Positions 32,601-41,917 are shown, counted from the stretch's first letter. The stretch: 64,000 nt of DNA from Streptomyces sp. CB02009 (GCF_001905825.1 NZ_LIVV01000002.1:996441-1060440), one strand, 5' to 3'. A program made the numbers and translations. Notes: generated by a model not told the origin, from the sequence alone.

Positions 32601-32842
32601 TCCCCGCCCGTCTCGTCCGCACCTATGACTCCGCCTTGCGCGGGGTGCGGTCGATCCGGCGGATCCGCCGGACCCTCCCGTCCCGGACACTCACCGGGAG
32701 GAGCCGACGTCTTCCAGTCGTGCTTCGGACCGCTCCGAAGGCCGGATGGGTCCGCCTGACGTTCATCACTCCAAGGAGTGGGCCCTGGGGCACCAGTTCC
32801 ATGAGGAAGGGGGGCCGTTCGCAGGCGACCGCCACCCACCCG
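32601..32842. other. Gene-free stretch with an 18-bp palindrome
   Basis: No supportable gene. It contains a perfect palindrome TCCGGCGGATCCGCCGGA at 32655-32672. A minus-strand frame at 32623-32835 could encode 70 Arg-rich residues but has no recognisable features. Confidence 0.45.
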
Positions 32843-33976
32843 TCATCGGGGAGCGGGGTCCGGGGAGAGATGTATCCGGGCCGCTACCGGAAGGTGGTCG
32901 CTGGCCGTCGCCGGGAGGGTCCATGCCGAAGCGGCCCGGACGCCCCCGAGAAGGATCTGGTCGATCCGGACCACCGGCAGGCGCGCCGGCCAGGTGAAGC
33001 CGAAGCCCGCGCCCGCCGCGGCCTGTGCGGAGACGAGGCGGTCGGTGAGGGGCCGCAGTGCGCGGTCGTCGGTGGAGCCGTTGAGGTCGCCCAGGACGAC
33101 GACGCGCCGGACGGGCTCGGCCCGTACCTCCGACACCAGCAGACCCAGCGCCTCGTCGCGCGCCCCGGCGGTGAATCCGCTCGCGCCCACGCGTACGGAC
33201 GGCAGATGGGCGACGTACACGGCCAGTGGCCCGCCCGGCGCGTCCACCGTGGCCCGCATCGCCCGCGTCCACGGCATGATCGGCACGGCTCGCGCGTCGC
33301 TCAGCGGATGGACGCTCCACAGCCCCACCGTGCCCTCGTAGAAGTGGTACGGGTAGGCCTCCGCCAGGGCCTGCTCGTACGCGGGCGCCGTGGCCGGGCT
33401 CAGCTCCTCCAGGGCCAGTACGTCCGCCCGGGCGGCGAGCAGGCTCCGTACGGTACCGCCGGGGTCGGGGTTGTCCTGGTTGACGTTGTGACTGACCAGC
33501 GTGAGGTCGCCACCGGGGGACGTCTTGTCGGCCAGGGCTCCGCCGAACGTCGCCAGCCAGGCCACCGCCGGCACCACCAGGGCCACCGCCGCTGCCACCC
33601 GCGCCCGCCGCAGCAGGGCTGCGGCCACCAGCACGGGCACGGCCAGCGCGCTCCAGGGCAGCAGGGTCTCGGCCAGACTGCTCAGCCGTCCGGGCAGTCC
33701 GGGAAGCAGCCCGTGGCCCGCGACGCTCACCGCGAGGAGGACGGAGCAACCCGTGACCGCCGCCCCGCGGCGCCGCCACCACCTGAGGCGCGCCCCGGCG
33801 TCCGCCGCGTCGGCCGAGGCTCCGGGAGCGTGGTCCGGGCCGACCGTCGTGCCGTCCGTCGCGGGGGAGGGAACGGCCTGCGCTGCCGTGCCGTCCGGCG
33901 CGGGGGAGGGACTGGTCTGTGCCGCCGTACCGTCCGGCGCCTCGGCGGCAAGGTCCTCGCGTGTCGTCGCCGTCAT
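32843..33976 (-). CDS. Membrane-bound endonuclease/exonuclease/phosphatase family protein
   Basis: 377 residues. After a Thr/Pro/Ala-rich N-terminus (about 60 residues) come three membrane helices, then an EEP-fold domain outside the membrane: LTLVSHNVNQDN, DVLALEELSP with the metal-binding Glu, VYVAHLPS with a His, VVVLGDLNGSTDDRAL (GDxN) and ATASDHLPV (SDH). All catalytic residues of the fold are present. The family includes DNases, phosphodiesterases and sphingomyelinases; extracellular placement suggests a lipid or nucleic-acid phosphodiesterase. Start overlaps the carboxypeptidase stop (ATGA). Confidence 0.87.
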   Translation of the reverse strand: MTATTREDLAAEAPDGTAAQTSPSPAPDGTAAQAVPSPATDGTTVGPDHAPGASADAADAGARLRWWRRRGAAVTGCSVLLAVSVAGHGLLPGLPGRLSSLAETLLPWSALAVPVLVAAALLRRARVAAAVALVVPAVAWLATFGGALADKTSPGGDLTLVSHNVNQDNPDPGGTVRSLLAARADVLALEELSPATAPAYEQALAEAYPYHFYEGTVGLWSVHPLSDARAVPIMPWTRAMRATVDAPGGPLAVYVAHLPSVRVGASGFTAGARDEALGLLVSEVRAEPVRRVVVLGDLNGSTDDRALRPLTDRLVSAQAAAGAGFGFTWPARLPVVRIDQILLGGVRAASAWTLPATASDHLPVAARIHLSPDPAPR

Positions 33977-34926
33977 CGTTCCCCGCCTTCCGTTCCGGCG
34001 GCGGCGAGCCGGCCGCGGACGGCGGTGAGCAGGCCGCGGCTGGCGTCGACGGCGGCCCGGAGCCCCTCGGCGGGCGTCGTGTTCGCCCGCTGGTGCAGGA
34101 CGGCGCCCACCAGCAGCCGGGGCTTGCCGCCGACGCGCACCTCGTAGGCCCACAGGAGGTTCCCGCCCGCCGGGGTGCTGGAGCCGGTCTTCACACCGAG
34201 GACGCCCGGGGTGTCCAGCAGGGGATTGGTGTTGGTGATCGTCCCGAGGCCCGGGACGGTGGTCTCGCGGGTGGCGACGACCGCCCGGAAGACCGGGTCC
34301 TCCATCGCGGCCCGCGTCAGCCGCACCTGGTCGGCCGCGGTGCTCGTGGTCGTCGGCTCGATGCCGCTCGCCCCCGTGTAGACCGTGTCCTTCATGCCGA
34401 GCCGTCCGGCGGCGCGCCGCATCTTCGCCACGAAGGCCTCCTGGCTGCCGGAGTCCCAGCGGGCCAGCAGGCGGGCGACGTTGTTGCCGGAGGGGATGAG
34501 GAGCAGTTCCAGGAGTCGGCGCTGGGAGTAGCGTTCGCCGGACAGTACCGGGACGGTCGACTCGCCGCCGACCCCCGCCTCGTGCGCGGCCGTCGGATCC
34601 ACCTCGATGAGGGGGCCTTCCTCGTCGGGCCGCAGCGGGTGCTCCTCGAGGACGACGTAGGCGGTCATCACCTTCGTCAGGCTCGCGATCGGTACGGGCC
34701 GCCGCCCGCCCCGCTCGCCCAGCGAACCGGTCCCTTCGAGGTCTACGGCGCTCTGGCCGTCCTGCGGCCAAGGGAGCGGGCCGATGTCGGACACCGGCAG
34801 TCGTTCGCCTCCCGTCGCCGGAGGCCCGCCGGAGGGCGAGACGACGGCGATGCCCAGGGCCGTCAGCAGGGCCAGGGACAGGGCACCGCTGACGAGGCGG
34901 TGACGCGGGGTACGGGGAAGGGACAC
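33973..34926 (-). CDS. D-alanyl-D-alanine carboxypeptidase, S11 family
   Basis: 317 residues from the GTG at 34926, which has GGAGG six bases before it; an upstream in-frame GTG at 34998 lacks a ribosome site. A signal-anchor helix (LVSGALSLALLTALGIAVV) leads to a penicillin-binding-type domain: SXXK in IASLTKVMTAY, SXN in IPSGNNVARLLARW, and KTG in VLGVKTGSSTPAGG. It trims D-Ala from cell-wall stem peptides. Coupled to the membrane phosphodiesterase gene and downstream of a CseBC-like two-component system, so a cell-envelope role is likely. Confidence 0.92.
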   Translation of the reverse strand: MSLPRTPRHRLVSGALSLALLTALGIAVVSPSGGPPATGGERLPVSDIGPLPWPQDGQSAVDLEGTGSLGERGGRRPVPIASLTKVMTAYVVLEEHPLRPDEEGPLIEVDPTAAHEAGVGGESTVPVLSGERYSQRRLLELLLIPSGNNVARLLARWDSGSQEAFVAKMRRAAGRLGMKDTVYTGASGIEPTTTSTAADQVRLTRAAMEDPVFRAVVATRETTVPGLGTITNTNPLLDTPGVLGVKTGSSTPAGGNLLWAYEVRVGGKPRLLVGAVLHQRANTTPAEGLRAAVDASRGLLTAVRGRLAAAGTEGGER

Positions 34927-35282
34927 GGGCCGCCTCCAGGAGCTGCGGTACGGGATCGGTACGGCAGCAAGACTCCGGGGACGAGGTCTCCGCCCCACGG
35001 TCGGGAGAGCGCGGCCCGGGCTCGGGAACCCATCGGTCGTGTATCAGCGGGGCGGTGACGGGCGGACGCGGGCCGGCCGACGAGTCGCATCGGCGGGCGG
35101 ACGCGCGCGGGCCGGGGAGTCCGACGCATCGGCGGGCGGGGCGGGGCCCGGCGGGGCGACGGGGAGGGAGTGCCTGAGGGGGCAGGGCGTACCGACGGGC
35201 GACCGCACTGGGACGGCGACCGTCCTGGGACGGCGAGGGTCGTGCGCCGGCGGGCAGGCCGTCCCGGTACAGCTGGGGCAGG
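34927..35282. other. Gene-free GC-rich stretch with short direct repeats
   Basis: 356 bases without a supportable gene. Holds two copies of GCATCGGCGGGCGG (35087-35100 and 35126-35139) and two of TGGGACGGCGA (about 35209 and 35226). It is the leader of the carboxypeptidase operon and the tail of the kinase gene. Confidence 0.5.
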
Positions 35283-36542
35283 TCACACTTCGGACGTCGA
35301 CCCGTCCTGGGGCAGGCTCAGGGTCGCGACCGCCCCTCCGTCCGGGGCGTTGGCGAAGTCCAGGGTCGCCCCGATCACCCTCGCCTGGCCGGACGCGATC
35401 GTCAGGCCCAGGCCGTGCCCGTGCCCCCGCTCGGCCGAGCCCGTACGGAACCGCTGGGGGCCGTGGGACAGCAGGTCCGCAGGGAAGCCGGGGCCGTGGT
35501 CCCGGACGGTCACCGTCCGGCCGGCGACCGCGACGTCCACCCGGCCCTCGCCGTGCCGGTGGGCGTTGACGACGAGGTTGGAGACGATACGGTCCAGGCG
35601 CCGGGGATCCGACTCGACCACTGCCGCCTCCCGTTCGGTCACCCGCGCCGCGAGACCCGTCCGCGCCACCGAGTCCCGGACGAGGGCGGCCAGGTCGACC
35701 GGCCTCCGCTGGGACGTCTCGGCGCCCGCGTCGAGCCGGGAGACCTCGAGGAGGTCCTCCACCAGGTCGCGCAGCACCCGCACCCGGCTCTGGACCATGT
35801 CCGTCACCTCGCCCTCGGGCAGCAGTTCCGCCGAGGTGACCAGGCCCATCAGCGGGGTGCGCAGCTCGTGTGCGACGTCGGCGGTGAACCGCTGTTCGGT
35901 GTCGATCCGCTGCTGGAGGCTGTCGGCCATCGAGTCGACCACGGCCGAGATCTCGGCGACCTCGTCGCCTCCGCGGACCGTTCCCGTCCGGGCGTCGAGG
36001 TCGCCCGCCGTGATGCGCCGGGCCGTGCGGGCCACCCGGCGCAGCCGCCGGGCGGGGAGTTCCGTCGCCAGGGCCGTGGCGGGGACGACGATGCCCAGGG
36101 TGAGCAGCGAGTACTTCCACATGTGACGGTCCAGGGCCTGCCGGGTCAGCAGGTCGGCGGTCATGTCGACTTCGACCGCGTACAGCTTCCCGCCCTCCTG
36201 ACGGGCCGCCCAGAAGACGGGGGCCGGGGGCCCGTCCTCGTAGAGAGTGGCCTCGCCGCCGTGCTCGACCTGCCTCAGCAGGGCCTCGGGCAGCTCCTCG
36301 GGGGACACCCGGGGCCCTTCCTCACCTGCTGCCGCGGCGTTCTCCAAGGCCGTCGCCAGCGCCATCTGGGCCTTGCCCGCGCCCTCGTGCAGGGAGCGCC
36401 GCAGCACCGAGTCGTGCACCAGCACGCCGACCGTCAGCGCCATCGAGGCACAGGCGAGCGCCACCAGGAGGACGATCTTCCAGCGCAGCGAGCGGGAGCG
36501 CGGTACCAGGCCCGTGACTGCTCCCCGGGAACCCCGGCTCAC
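35283..36542 (-). CDS. Sensor histidine kinase, CseC-like
   Basis: 419 residues. Membrane helix 1 (IVLLVALACASMALTVGVLV), an external sensor loop of about 120 residues (VHDSVLRRSLHEG to LDRHMWKYS), helix 2 (LLTLGIVVPATALATEL), HAMP, H-box FTADVAHELRTPLMGLV, N-box IVSNLVVNAHRHGEG and G-boxes DHGPGFP and GHGLGLTI. GTG start overlaps the regulator stop (GTGA). The domain plan and partner resemble S. coelicolor CseC, the envelope-stress kinase acting with CseB, but no sigma factor gene is here, so it is a relative rather than that gene. Confidence 0.9.
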   Translation of the reverse strand: MSRGSRGAVTGLVPRSRSLRWKIVLLVALACASMALTVGVLVHDSVLRRSLHEGAGKAQMALATALENAAAAGEEGPRVSPEELPEALLRQVEHGGEATLYEDGPPAPVFWAARQEGGKLYAVEVDMTADLLTRQALDRHMWKYSLLTLGIVVPATALATELPARRLRRVARTARRITAGDLDARTGTVRGGDEVAEISAVVDSMADSLQQRIDTEQRFTADVAHELRTPLMGLVTSAELLPEGEVTDMVQSRVRVLRDLVEDLLEVSRLDAGAETSQRRPVDLAALVRDSVARTGLAARVTEREAAVVESDPRRLDRIVSNLVVNAHRHGEGRVDVAVAGRTVTVRDHGPGFPADLLSHGPQRFRTGSAERGHGHGLGLTIASGQARVIGATLDFANAPDGGAVATLSLPQDGSTSEV

Positions 36543-37267
36543 CGCTTCCACTTGTAGCCGAAGCCCCGGACGGTCTCGACGCGCTCGGCGCCGACCTTCT
36601 TGCGCAGTCGCTGCACGCACAGGTCGACGACCCGGGTGTCGCCGTCCCAGCCGTAGTCCCACACTTCGCGCAGCAGGGTCTGACGGTCCAGCACGATCCC
36701 GGGGTGCGCGGCGAACTGGAGCAGCAGCCGCAGCTCGGTCGGGGCGAGCGCGATCCGCTCGCCGCCCCTGCGAACCTCCAGGGCCGCGGGGTCGAGGGAG
36801 AGGTCGCCGAAGAGCAGCGGACCGGCCGGCACCGCGGGGTCGGCGGGTTCGGGCGCCGGGGGTACGAACGCGGCCCGGCGCAGCAGCGAACGGATGCGCG
36901 CCACCAGGACGGCGGTGTCGACGGGCTTCACCACGTAGTCGTCGGCCCCGGCCTCCAGGCCGGACACCACGTCCAGGGCGTCGCCGCGCGCCGACATCAT
37001 CAGGATCGGGTCCGAGGCCGTCTCCCGGATGCGCCGGCACAGCCCGATGCCGTCCAGGCCCGGCAGCATCACGTCGAGCAGCACCAGGTCGTGCCGTCCC
37101 TCCCGGAAGAGTTCGAGCCCGGTCAGTCCGTCGGCCGCGACGAGCACGTGGTAGCCGTAACGCTCAAGGGCCATCGCGACGGACCGCCGGATCACCTCGT
37201 CGTCCTCGACCAGCAGGACGGTCACGGGCGCAGGAGCGGGCGCGGGCGCCGACACGGAATCAGACAT
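36539..37267 (-). CDS. OmpR-family response regulator, CseB-like
   Basis: 242 residues. After an Ala-Pro-rich start (APAPAPAPV) comes a receiver with LLVEDDEVIRRSVAMALER, phosphoacceptor Asp in DLVLLDVMLPGLDG, and Lys in YVVKPVDTAVL; then a winged helix with LAPTELRLLLQFAAHPG and RVVDLCVQRLRKKVGAE. Start at the ATG for MSDSVSAP. A direct repeat with 11-bp spacing lies about 100 bases upstream (37370-37387) and is a good candidate for its own binding site. Confidence 0.92.
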   Translation of the reverse strand: MSDSVSAPAPAPAPVTVLLVEDDEVIRRSVAMALERYGYHVLVAADGLTGLELFREGRHDLVLLDVMLPGLDGIGLCRRIRETASDPILMMSARGDALDVVSGLEAGADDYVVKPVDTAVLVARIRSLLRRAAFVPPAPEPADPAVPAGPLLFGDLSLDPAALEVRRGGERIALAPTELRLLLQFAAHPGIVLDRQTLLREVWDYGWDGDTRVVDLCVQRLRKKVGAERVETVRGFGYKWKR

Positions 37268-37369
37268 GTAGATCTCTCGGACACGGGACAGGGCAGGCCC
37301 TCCATCATGCCTCACCCGCACGCACTGCCGGGTGCCGCCTGAGGGCTGTCGGCACGCCTCTGAGCTGGG

Positions 37370-37387
37370 CTGATACCCGTCTGATAC
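37370..37387 (-). promoter_or_regulatory. Direct-repeat site upstream of the CseB-like regulator
   Basis: On the minus strand GTATCAGACGGGTATCAG: two perfect GTATCAG half-sites 11 bp apart, the geometry of OmpR/PhoB-type operators. Confidence 0.6.
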
Positions 37388-37520
37388 ACCACCGCGCGGT
37401 GGCCGACACACACCCGAGCGGGTACGGACACGGAGGCGGCGCGCCTGGCACCGGTGGCGCGTCCGCCGCCATGCAGCCACCCGGCCGGAACCGTCGTCGC
37501 GCACGCATGTCGGGTTCGGT

Positions 37521-38177
37521 TCAGTCCCCCACCCGGCCGGTGTCGTACGCCCACATCGCGATCTCGACCCTGTTCCGGGCGCCGATCTTGGTCAGCAGAC
37601 TGGCGACGTGGGTCTTGGCGGTCGTCAAGCCGATGAACAGTTCGGCGGCGATCTCGGCGTTCGTGCGGCCACGGGCGACCAGTGTGAGTACCTCCTCCTC
37701 GCGTGCGGTGAGCGGCTCGACCGGTTGGGTCTTTCGGCTCGACGGTTCCCTGGCGGCGAGGGTGGCCAGCAGCCGTCGGGTGATGTTCGGTGCGATCAGG
37801 GCATCGCCGACGGCGGCGGCGTGAACGGCCTGGACGAGCAGCTCCGGCCCGGCGTCCTTGAGCAGAAAGCCGCGGGCGCCGGCCCTGAGCGCGCCCTGGA
37901 TGTACTCGTCGAGGTCGAATGTCGTGATCACCACGACCGCGATGGGGTCCGGGACGCCCCGCCCTGCGAGGTGCCTGGTCACCTCGATGCCGTCGAGCCC
38001 GGGCATCTGGATGTCGACCAGGCACACGTCGGGCCGGAGCCGAAGCGCCATCTCGACGGCGGCGTTGCCGTCGGCGGCCTGGCCGACGACCTCGATGTCA
38101 GGCCGTGCGTCAAGGATCATCGACAGGCCGGTGCGTACCAGATCCTGGTCGTCGGCCACCAGCACGCGCACCGTCAT
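37521..38177 (-). CDS. NarL/LuxR-type response regulator
   Basis: 218 residues. Receiver: VRVLVADDQDLVRTGLSMIL, Asp in DVCLVDIQMPGLDG, Lys in GFLLKDAGPELL. C-terminal LuxR helix-turn-helix: LTAREEEVLTLVARGRTNAE, with IGLTTAKTHVASLLTKIG as recognition region. Starts at the ATG that overlaps the kinase stop (ATGA). Pairs with the kinase just upstream. Confidence 0.93.
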   Translation of the reverse strand: MTVRVLVADDQDLVRTGLSMILDARPDIEVVGQAADGNAAVEMALRLRPDVCLVDIQMPGLDGIEVTRHLAGRGVPDPIAVVVITTFDLDEYIQGALRAGARGFLLKDAGPELLVQAVHAAAVGDALIAPNITRRLLATLAAREPSSRKTQPVEPLTAREEEVLTLVARGRTNAEIAAELFIGLTTAKTHVASLLTKIGARNRVEIAMWAYDTGRVGD

Positions 38178-39319
38178 CGGCGTACCTCCGTCGGGAGTTC
38201 GGCGTCGACCGTCCACCCGCCCTCGGGCGCCGGCCCGGCACGCAGCGTGCCGCCGAGCAGCTGCACGCGCTCGGTCATCCCCACCAGCCCGAAGCCGTGG
38301 TTCACCGACCGCTTCGGGTCGACCTGTCCGTCGTCGGTCACGCGTAGTCGCAGCCTTCCCGCGCCTTCGACGACCTGGATCTCCACACGCGAGGCATTGC
38401 GGGCGTGCCGCAGGGCGTTGGTCAGCGCCTCCTGTGCCAGCCGGTAGACCGCCGCGTCGACCTGGGGCGGGAGTCCGAGTCCGGCCAGGTCGTCAGGCAA
38501 CTCCACGTCGACGACCGGGACAGGGGCGCGTCGGGCGAGTGACCCCAGGTCGGCGACGCCGGGCTGGGGGGCGTATTCCGCCGGCGCCCCGTCGCGCAGC
38601 ACCCGGACCATCGCCCGCATCTCCGCGAGCGTCCGCGACGCCTCCCCTTCGATGACGGCCAGCGCCTCGAGCGCCGCTTCAGGTCGCTGCCCGGCGGTCG
38701 CCCGGCCCGCCTGCGCCTGCACGGCGATCGCCGAGACGTGGTGGGCGACCATGTCGTGCAGCTCGCGCGCCAGCGCCACCCGCTCCTCGCTGCGGCTCTG
38801 GTCCAAGGCCCGGCGCCAGCTCTCGGCGCGGTAGCGGAACGCCGCTCCGCCTGCCGCCGCCGCCAGGATGGCGAACCCGCCGACGAGGTCGGCCGGCCCG
38901 GTGTAGTCGGCGACCGTGCCGATTCCCGCAGCGACCGCCACCACCGCCAGGCCGATCACGATCTCGCGCCCCGAGCCCCAGCGGACCAGTGCGTAGACGA
39001 GCACCAGGATGTAGATCATCGTGTCGAGGCCCACGCTCGGGGCCCCGCCCAGCAGGCTCGCCAGTCCCAACGCCATCACGGTGCCGAAGGCCACCACGAC
39101 GCAGGCCAGCGGATGGGTGCGTCGCCACAGCACCACCGGCGCGAGTCCGACGGCCACGATCGTCGCGAACGGCCGCCAGGCGACATCGTTCCGGAGGACC
39201 CCCTCGAGCAGCGCCGCCACGATCAACACCCCGACCAGCACCCAGTCGCGCGACACCCGTCCGGGAGCGTCCGTGGCGCGGGGCTCGGCCCACAGCGAGC
39301 TCAGGGCGTTGGTGGTCAC
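38174..39319 (-). CDS. NarL-type sensor histidine kinase (HisKA_3)
   Basis: 381 residues. Five to six membrane helices without a large external loop, then the HisKA_3 dimerisation motif ARELHDMVAHHVSAIAV with the phosphorylated His, an N-box AQEALTNALRHARNA, and a GHKL end with FGLVGMTERVQLLGG. GTG start. This is the intramembrane-sensing type common in Streptomyces. Divergent from the DUF6326-like gene at 39482, which may be its target or may influence it. Confidence 0.92.
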   Translation of the reverse strand: MTTNALSSLWAEPRATDAPGRVSRDWVLVGVLIVAALLEGVLRNDVAWRPFATIVAVGLAPVVLWRRTHPLACVVVAFGTVMALGLASLLGGAPSVGLDTMIYILVLVYALVRWGSGREIVIGLAVVAVAAGIGTVADYTGPADLVGGFAILAAAAGGAAFRYRAESWRRALDQSRSEERVALARELHDMVAHHVSAIAVQAQAGRATAGQRPEAALEALAVIEGEASRTLAEMRAMVRVLRDGAPAEYAPQPGVADLGSLARRAPVPVVDVELPDDLAGLGLPPQVDAAVYRLAQEALTNALRHARNASRVEIQVVEGAGRLRLRVTDDGQVDPKRSVNHGFGLVGMTERVQLLGGTLRAGPAPEGGWTVDAELPTEVRR

Positions 39320-39481
39320 ACAGCCAGTCTAGGGACCGCCGAGGCGCCGGGGACCGACCGAAAGAACGAGACGCCGCTCCTTCCGACGGCCGGGGCGGGT
39401 CCGGCCTCGACGCCGATGTGCCCGCCCGCCGGGCGCAGCGATCGTGGATCCATCGACCCCACCACGACAACGGAGCCCACG

Positions 39482-39970
39482 ATGGGAACACGTCGACCCA
39501 CCGCCAGACTGGAAGACCCGCGCATCCCGGTGCGAGCCAAGCTCGCCGCAGCGTGGACGAGCTTCATGTTCCTCTACGCCTACGTGGACATTCTCGCCTT
39601 CTTCAAGCCCGGCGTGATCGAAGACATCGAGAGCGGCGTCGTCTGGGAGTTCGACATCAGCCAGTCGCTGTTGACCATCTTCCTCGCGCTCATGGCGATC
39701 CCGATCCTCATGGTCGTGCTGTCGATGACGCTGCCCGCCCGGGCGAACCGCGTCACGAACCTCGTCGTGGCCTCGGTACAGGTCCCCTTCGCGGCGTTCA
39801 ACGCGGTGGGCGAGTCCTGGACGTACTTCTACGGCCTCGGCGTCGCACTGGAAGTGATCGTTCTCGCCCTCATCCTGCGGTACGCCTGGACCTGGCCCCG
39901 CACCACACCGTCGGCGCCCACGGAGACCAGGTCGGACCGAGAACCCGTCCGCGCCCGGCAGCAAGGGTGA
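39482..39970 (+). CDS. Four-helix membrane protein (DUF6326-like)
   Basis: 162 residues. Short charged N-terminus with KLAAAWTSFMFLYAYVDIL, and four membrane helices including LLTIFLALMAIPILMVVLS and FYGLGVALEVIVLALILRYA; hydrophilic C-terminus. The pattern fits the DUF6326 family of small membrane proteins, function unknown. Divergent from a two-component system with a 160-base shared intergenic region. Confidence 0.75.
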   Translation: MGTRRPTARLEDPRIPVRAKLAAAWTSFMFLYAYVDILAFFKPGVIEDIESGVVWEFDISQSLLTIFLALMAIPILMVVLSMTLPARANRVTNLVVASVQVPFAAFNAVGESWTYFYGLGVALEVIVLALILRYAWTWPRTTPSAPTETRSDREPVRARQQG

Positions 39971-40072
39971 ACCCTAGAGCAGCCCTCGTCGTGTTCGGAG
40001 CAGGCTGCCTCGGCGCCGCGATCGGCGGCGGGGCGCCGACGTGACGGGCGGCGCTCGCCCTCGCGGCCGCAT

Positions 40073-40125
40073 GGGAAGCGGGTCGACAACAGGGCCTGCC
40101 GGGGAAGCCGGTCGACAACAGGGCC
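40073..40125 (+). repeat. 24-bp direct repeat pair
   Basis: Two copies of a 24-bp unit beginning GGGAAGC and containing GGTCGACAACAGGGCC, at 40073-40096 and 40102-40125, with one mismatch (GCG versus GCC). They abut the long terminator. Confidence 0.8.
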
Positions 40126-40162
40126 GCTGCCTGGGCTGAGGGTCAGCTCCAGGCAGCGGCCC
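40121..40162. terminator. Very strong bidirectional terminator
   Basis: GGGCCGCTGCCTGG pairs perfectly with CCAGGCAGCGGCCC (14 bp), and the loop continues with GCTGA/TCAGC after a single bulged T, leaving a 3-base loop; 19 base pairs in all. Lies between the convergent membrane-protein and pyruvate-oxidase genes. Confidence 0.9.
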
Positions 40163-40198
40163 AGCGTGACATGTCCCACCGGACGCTCACTCCCCGAC

Positions 40199-41917
40199 CT
40201 ACGGCAGGTTCTCCTTGATCTTGGCGATGGCGAAGCCCCAGCCCTGCGACACCGTCGGTTTGCCCGGCACCGCCACCTCGTCGGGATTCGTCACGACGTC
40301 CAGGAGCACCGGGCCGGGAAGGGCCAGCGCCCGGCGCACGGCCTCGTCCAGCTCGCCGGGCTCGGTGACGCGGATGCCGGTCAGCCCGAGGGCCTCGGCG
40401 ACCGCGGCGAAGTCGGGGTTGTCGAGCACGGTACCGAATGCGGGCAGCCCGGCCTGCTCCTGCTCCAGCTTGACCATGCCGAGACTGCGGTTGTCGAACA
40501 CGACGAGCTTGACCGGCAGTTGCTCCGAGCGGATGGTCATCAGGTCGCCCAGCAGCATGCCGAGGCCGCCGTCGCCGCAGAAGGCGACCACCTGGCGGTC
40601 GGGAGCCCAGAGCTGGGCTCCGATGGCCTGGGGCATCGCGTTGGCCATGGACCCCAGGTTGTAGGAGCCGATCAGCCGGCGGGTGCCACGCATCCGTACG
40701 AGCCGCGACAGCCACACCGTGGTCATGCCGGTGTCGGAGGTGAAGATCGCGTCGTCCGCCGCGTGCCGGTCGACCGCGGCCGCCAGGGCCTCGGGGCGGA
40801 TCTGCTCCACACGGTTGTCGAACATCGCCCGCACGCGTCCGAGCAGGCGCGTGTCGTGGGCGGGGTCGGCCAGGTCCTCCTGGCCCTTCTGCCAGCGTCC
40901 GAACCGTTCGCGTGCCTCGTCGAGGTGGTCCCGCGACGGGACCGGGGTGAGCAGGGGCAGCAGAGCCCGCAGGGTCGCGGCCACGTCGCCGGTGAGACCG
41001 ACCTCCACCGGGACGCGGCGGCCGAGGTGCTCCTCGCGCACGTCGATCTGCACGACACGGCAGTCCTTCGGGTACCAGTCCCGATAGGGGAAGTCGGTGC
41101 CCAGCATGATCAGCGTGTCGCAGGTGTCCATGGCGTGGGCGGCGCCCGGGTTTCCGATCAGGCCAGTCTGGCCGACCTCGTACGGATTGTCATCCTCGAA
41201 GCCCTCCTTGCCCTTCAGGGTCAGCACCATGGGGGCCGCGAGGAGTTCGGCGGTGCGCAGTACCTCCGCGCGGGCGGCCTGCGCGCCGCGCCCCACGAGG
41301 AGCGTGACCCGGGAGCCGGCGGCGATCGCCTCCGCCGCCTCGGCGAGCGCCGGGTCGTCGGGACGGGTCACGGCGGGGCGGGGGAGCGCGAACCGCGCGG
41401 GCCGGTCCTCGTCGACCTTCTGGTCGCCGAGGTCCCCGGGCACGGTCAGCACGGCCACGCCCCGCCGGGTCACCGCCGCCCGTACCGCCGACTCCAGGAG
41501 CCGCGGCATCTGGCTGGGGGAGGTGACGGTGGCCCGGTACACGGCCACGTCCCGGAAGAGGAGGTCGTTGTCCACCTCCTGGAAGTAGTCGCCGCCCAGC
41601 TCCGACAGCGGCACCTGGCCGCAGATCGCCAGAACCGGAGCACCGCTCTTGGCCGCGTCGTACAGCCCGTTGAGCAGATGCACCGAGCCCGGGCCCACAG
41701 TGCCCATGCAGACCGCGAGGTCGCCGGAGAGCTGGGCCCGGGCGCCGGCGGCGAAGGCCGCGGCCTCCTCGTGGCGGAAGCCGATCCAGTCGATTCCCTC
41801 GGTGGTCCGGATGGCATCGGTGACGGGATTGAGGGCGTCGCCGACCACGCCGTGGACGTGGCCGACGCCGAGGTCAGTGAGGCCGTCGACGATCACCTGC
41901 GCGACGGTACGAGTCAT
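40199..41917 (-). CDS. Thiamine-diphosphate enzyme, pyruvate oxidase/dehydrogenase (PoxB-like)
   Basis: 572 residues, full length. N-terminal domain: GVGHVHGVVGDALNPVTDAI and the cofactor-activating Glu in RHEEAAAFAAGA. Central FAD/nucleotide-type domain: VGRGAQAARAEV and IMLGTDFPYRDWYP. C-terminal ThDP motif GDGGLGMLLGDLMTIRSE followed by VVFDNRSLGMV. This matches pyruvate:quinone oxidoreductases that turn pyruvate into acetate and CO2. The start ATG follows GGGGGA. Upstream DNA carries a 16-bp tandem repeat and a palindrome that may regulate it. Confidence 0.9.
   Translation of the reverse strand: MTRTVAQVIVDGLTDLGVGHVHGVVGDALNPVTDAIRTTEGIDWIGFRHEEAAAFAAGARAQLSGDLAVCMGTVGPGSVHLLNGLYDAAKSGAPVLAICGQVPLSELGGDYFQEVDNDLLFRDVAVYRATVTSPSQMPRLLESAVRAAVTRRGVAVLTVPGDLGDQKVDEDRPARFALPRPAVTRPDDPALAEAAEAIAAGSRVTLLVGRGAQAARAEVLRTAELLAAPMVLTLKGKEGFEDDNPYEVGQTGLIGNPGAAHAMDTCDTLIMLGTDFPYRDWYPKDCRVVQIDVREEHLGRRVPVEVGLTGDVAATLRALLPLLTPVPSRDHLDEARERFGRWQKGQEDLADPAHDTRLLGRVRAMFDNRVEQIRPEALAAAVDRHAADDAIFTSDTGMTTVWLSRLVRMRGTRRLIGSYNLGSMANAMPQAIGAQLWAPDRQVVAFCGDGGLGMLLGDLMTIRSEQLPVKLVVFDNRSLGMVKLEQEQAGLPAFGTVLDNPDFAAVAEALGLTGIRVTEPGELDEAVRRALALPGPVLLDVVTNPDEVAVPGKPTVSQGWGFAIAKIKENLP

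Noticed and set aside
32623..32835. 70-residue Arg-rich minus-strand frame downstream of the phosphodiesterase gene
   Set aside because: No ribosome site or family match; composition is that of non-coding GC-rich DNA with a palindrome inside.
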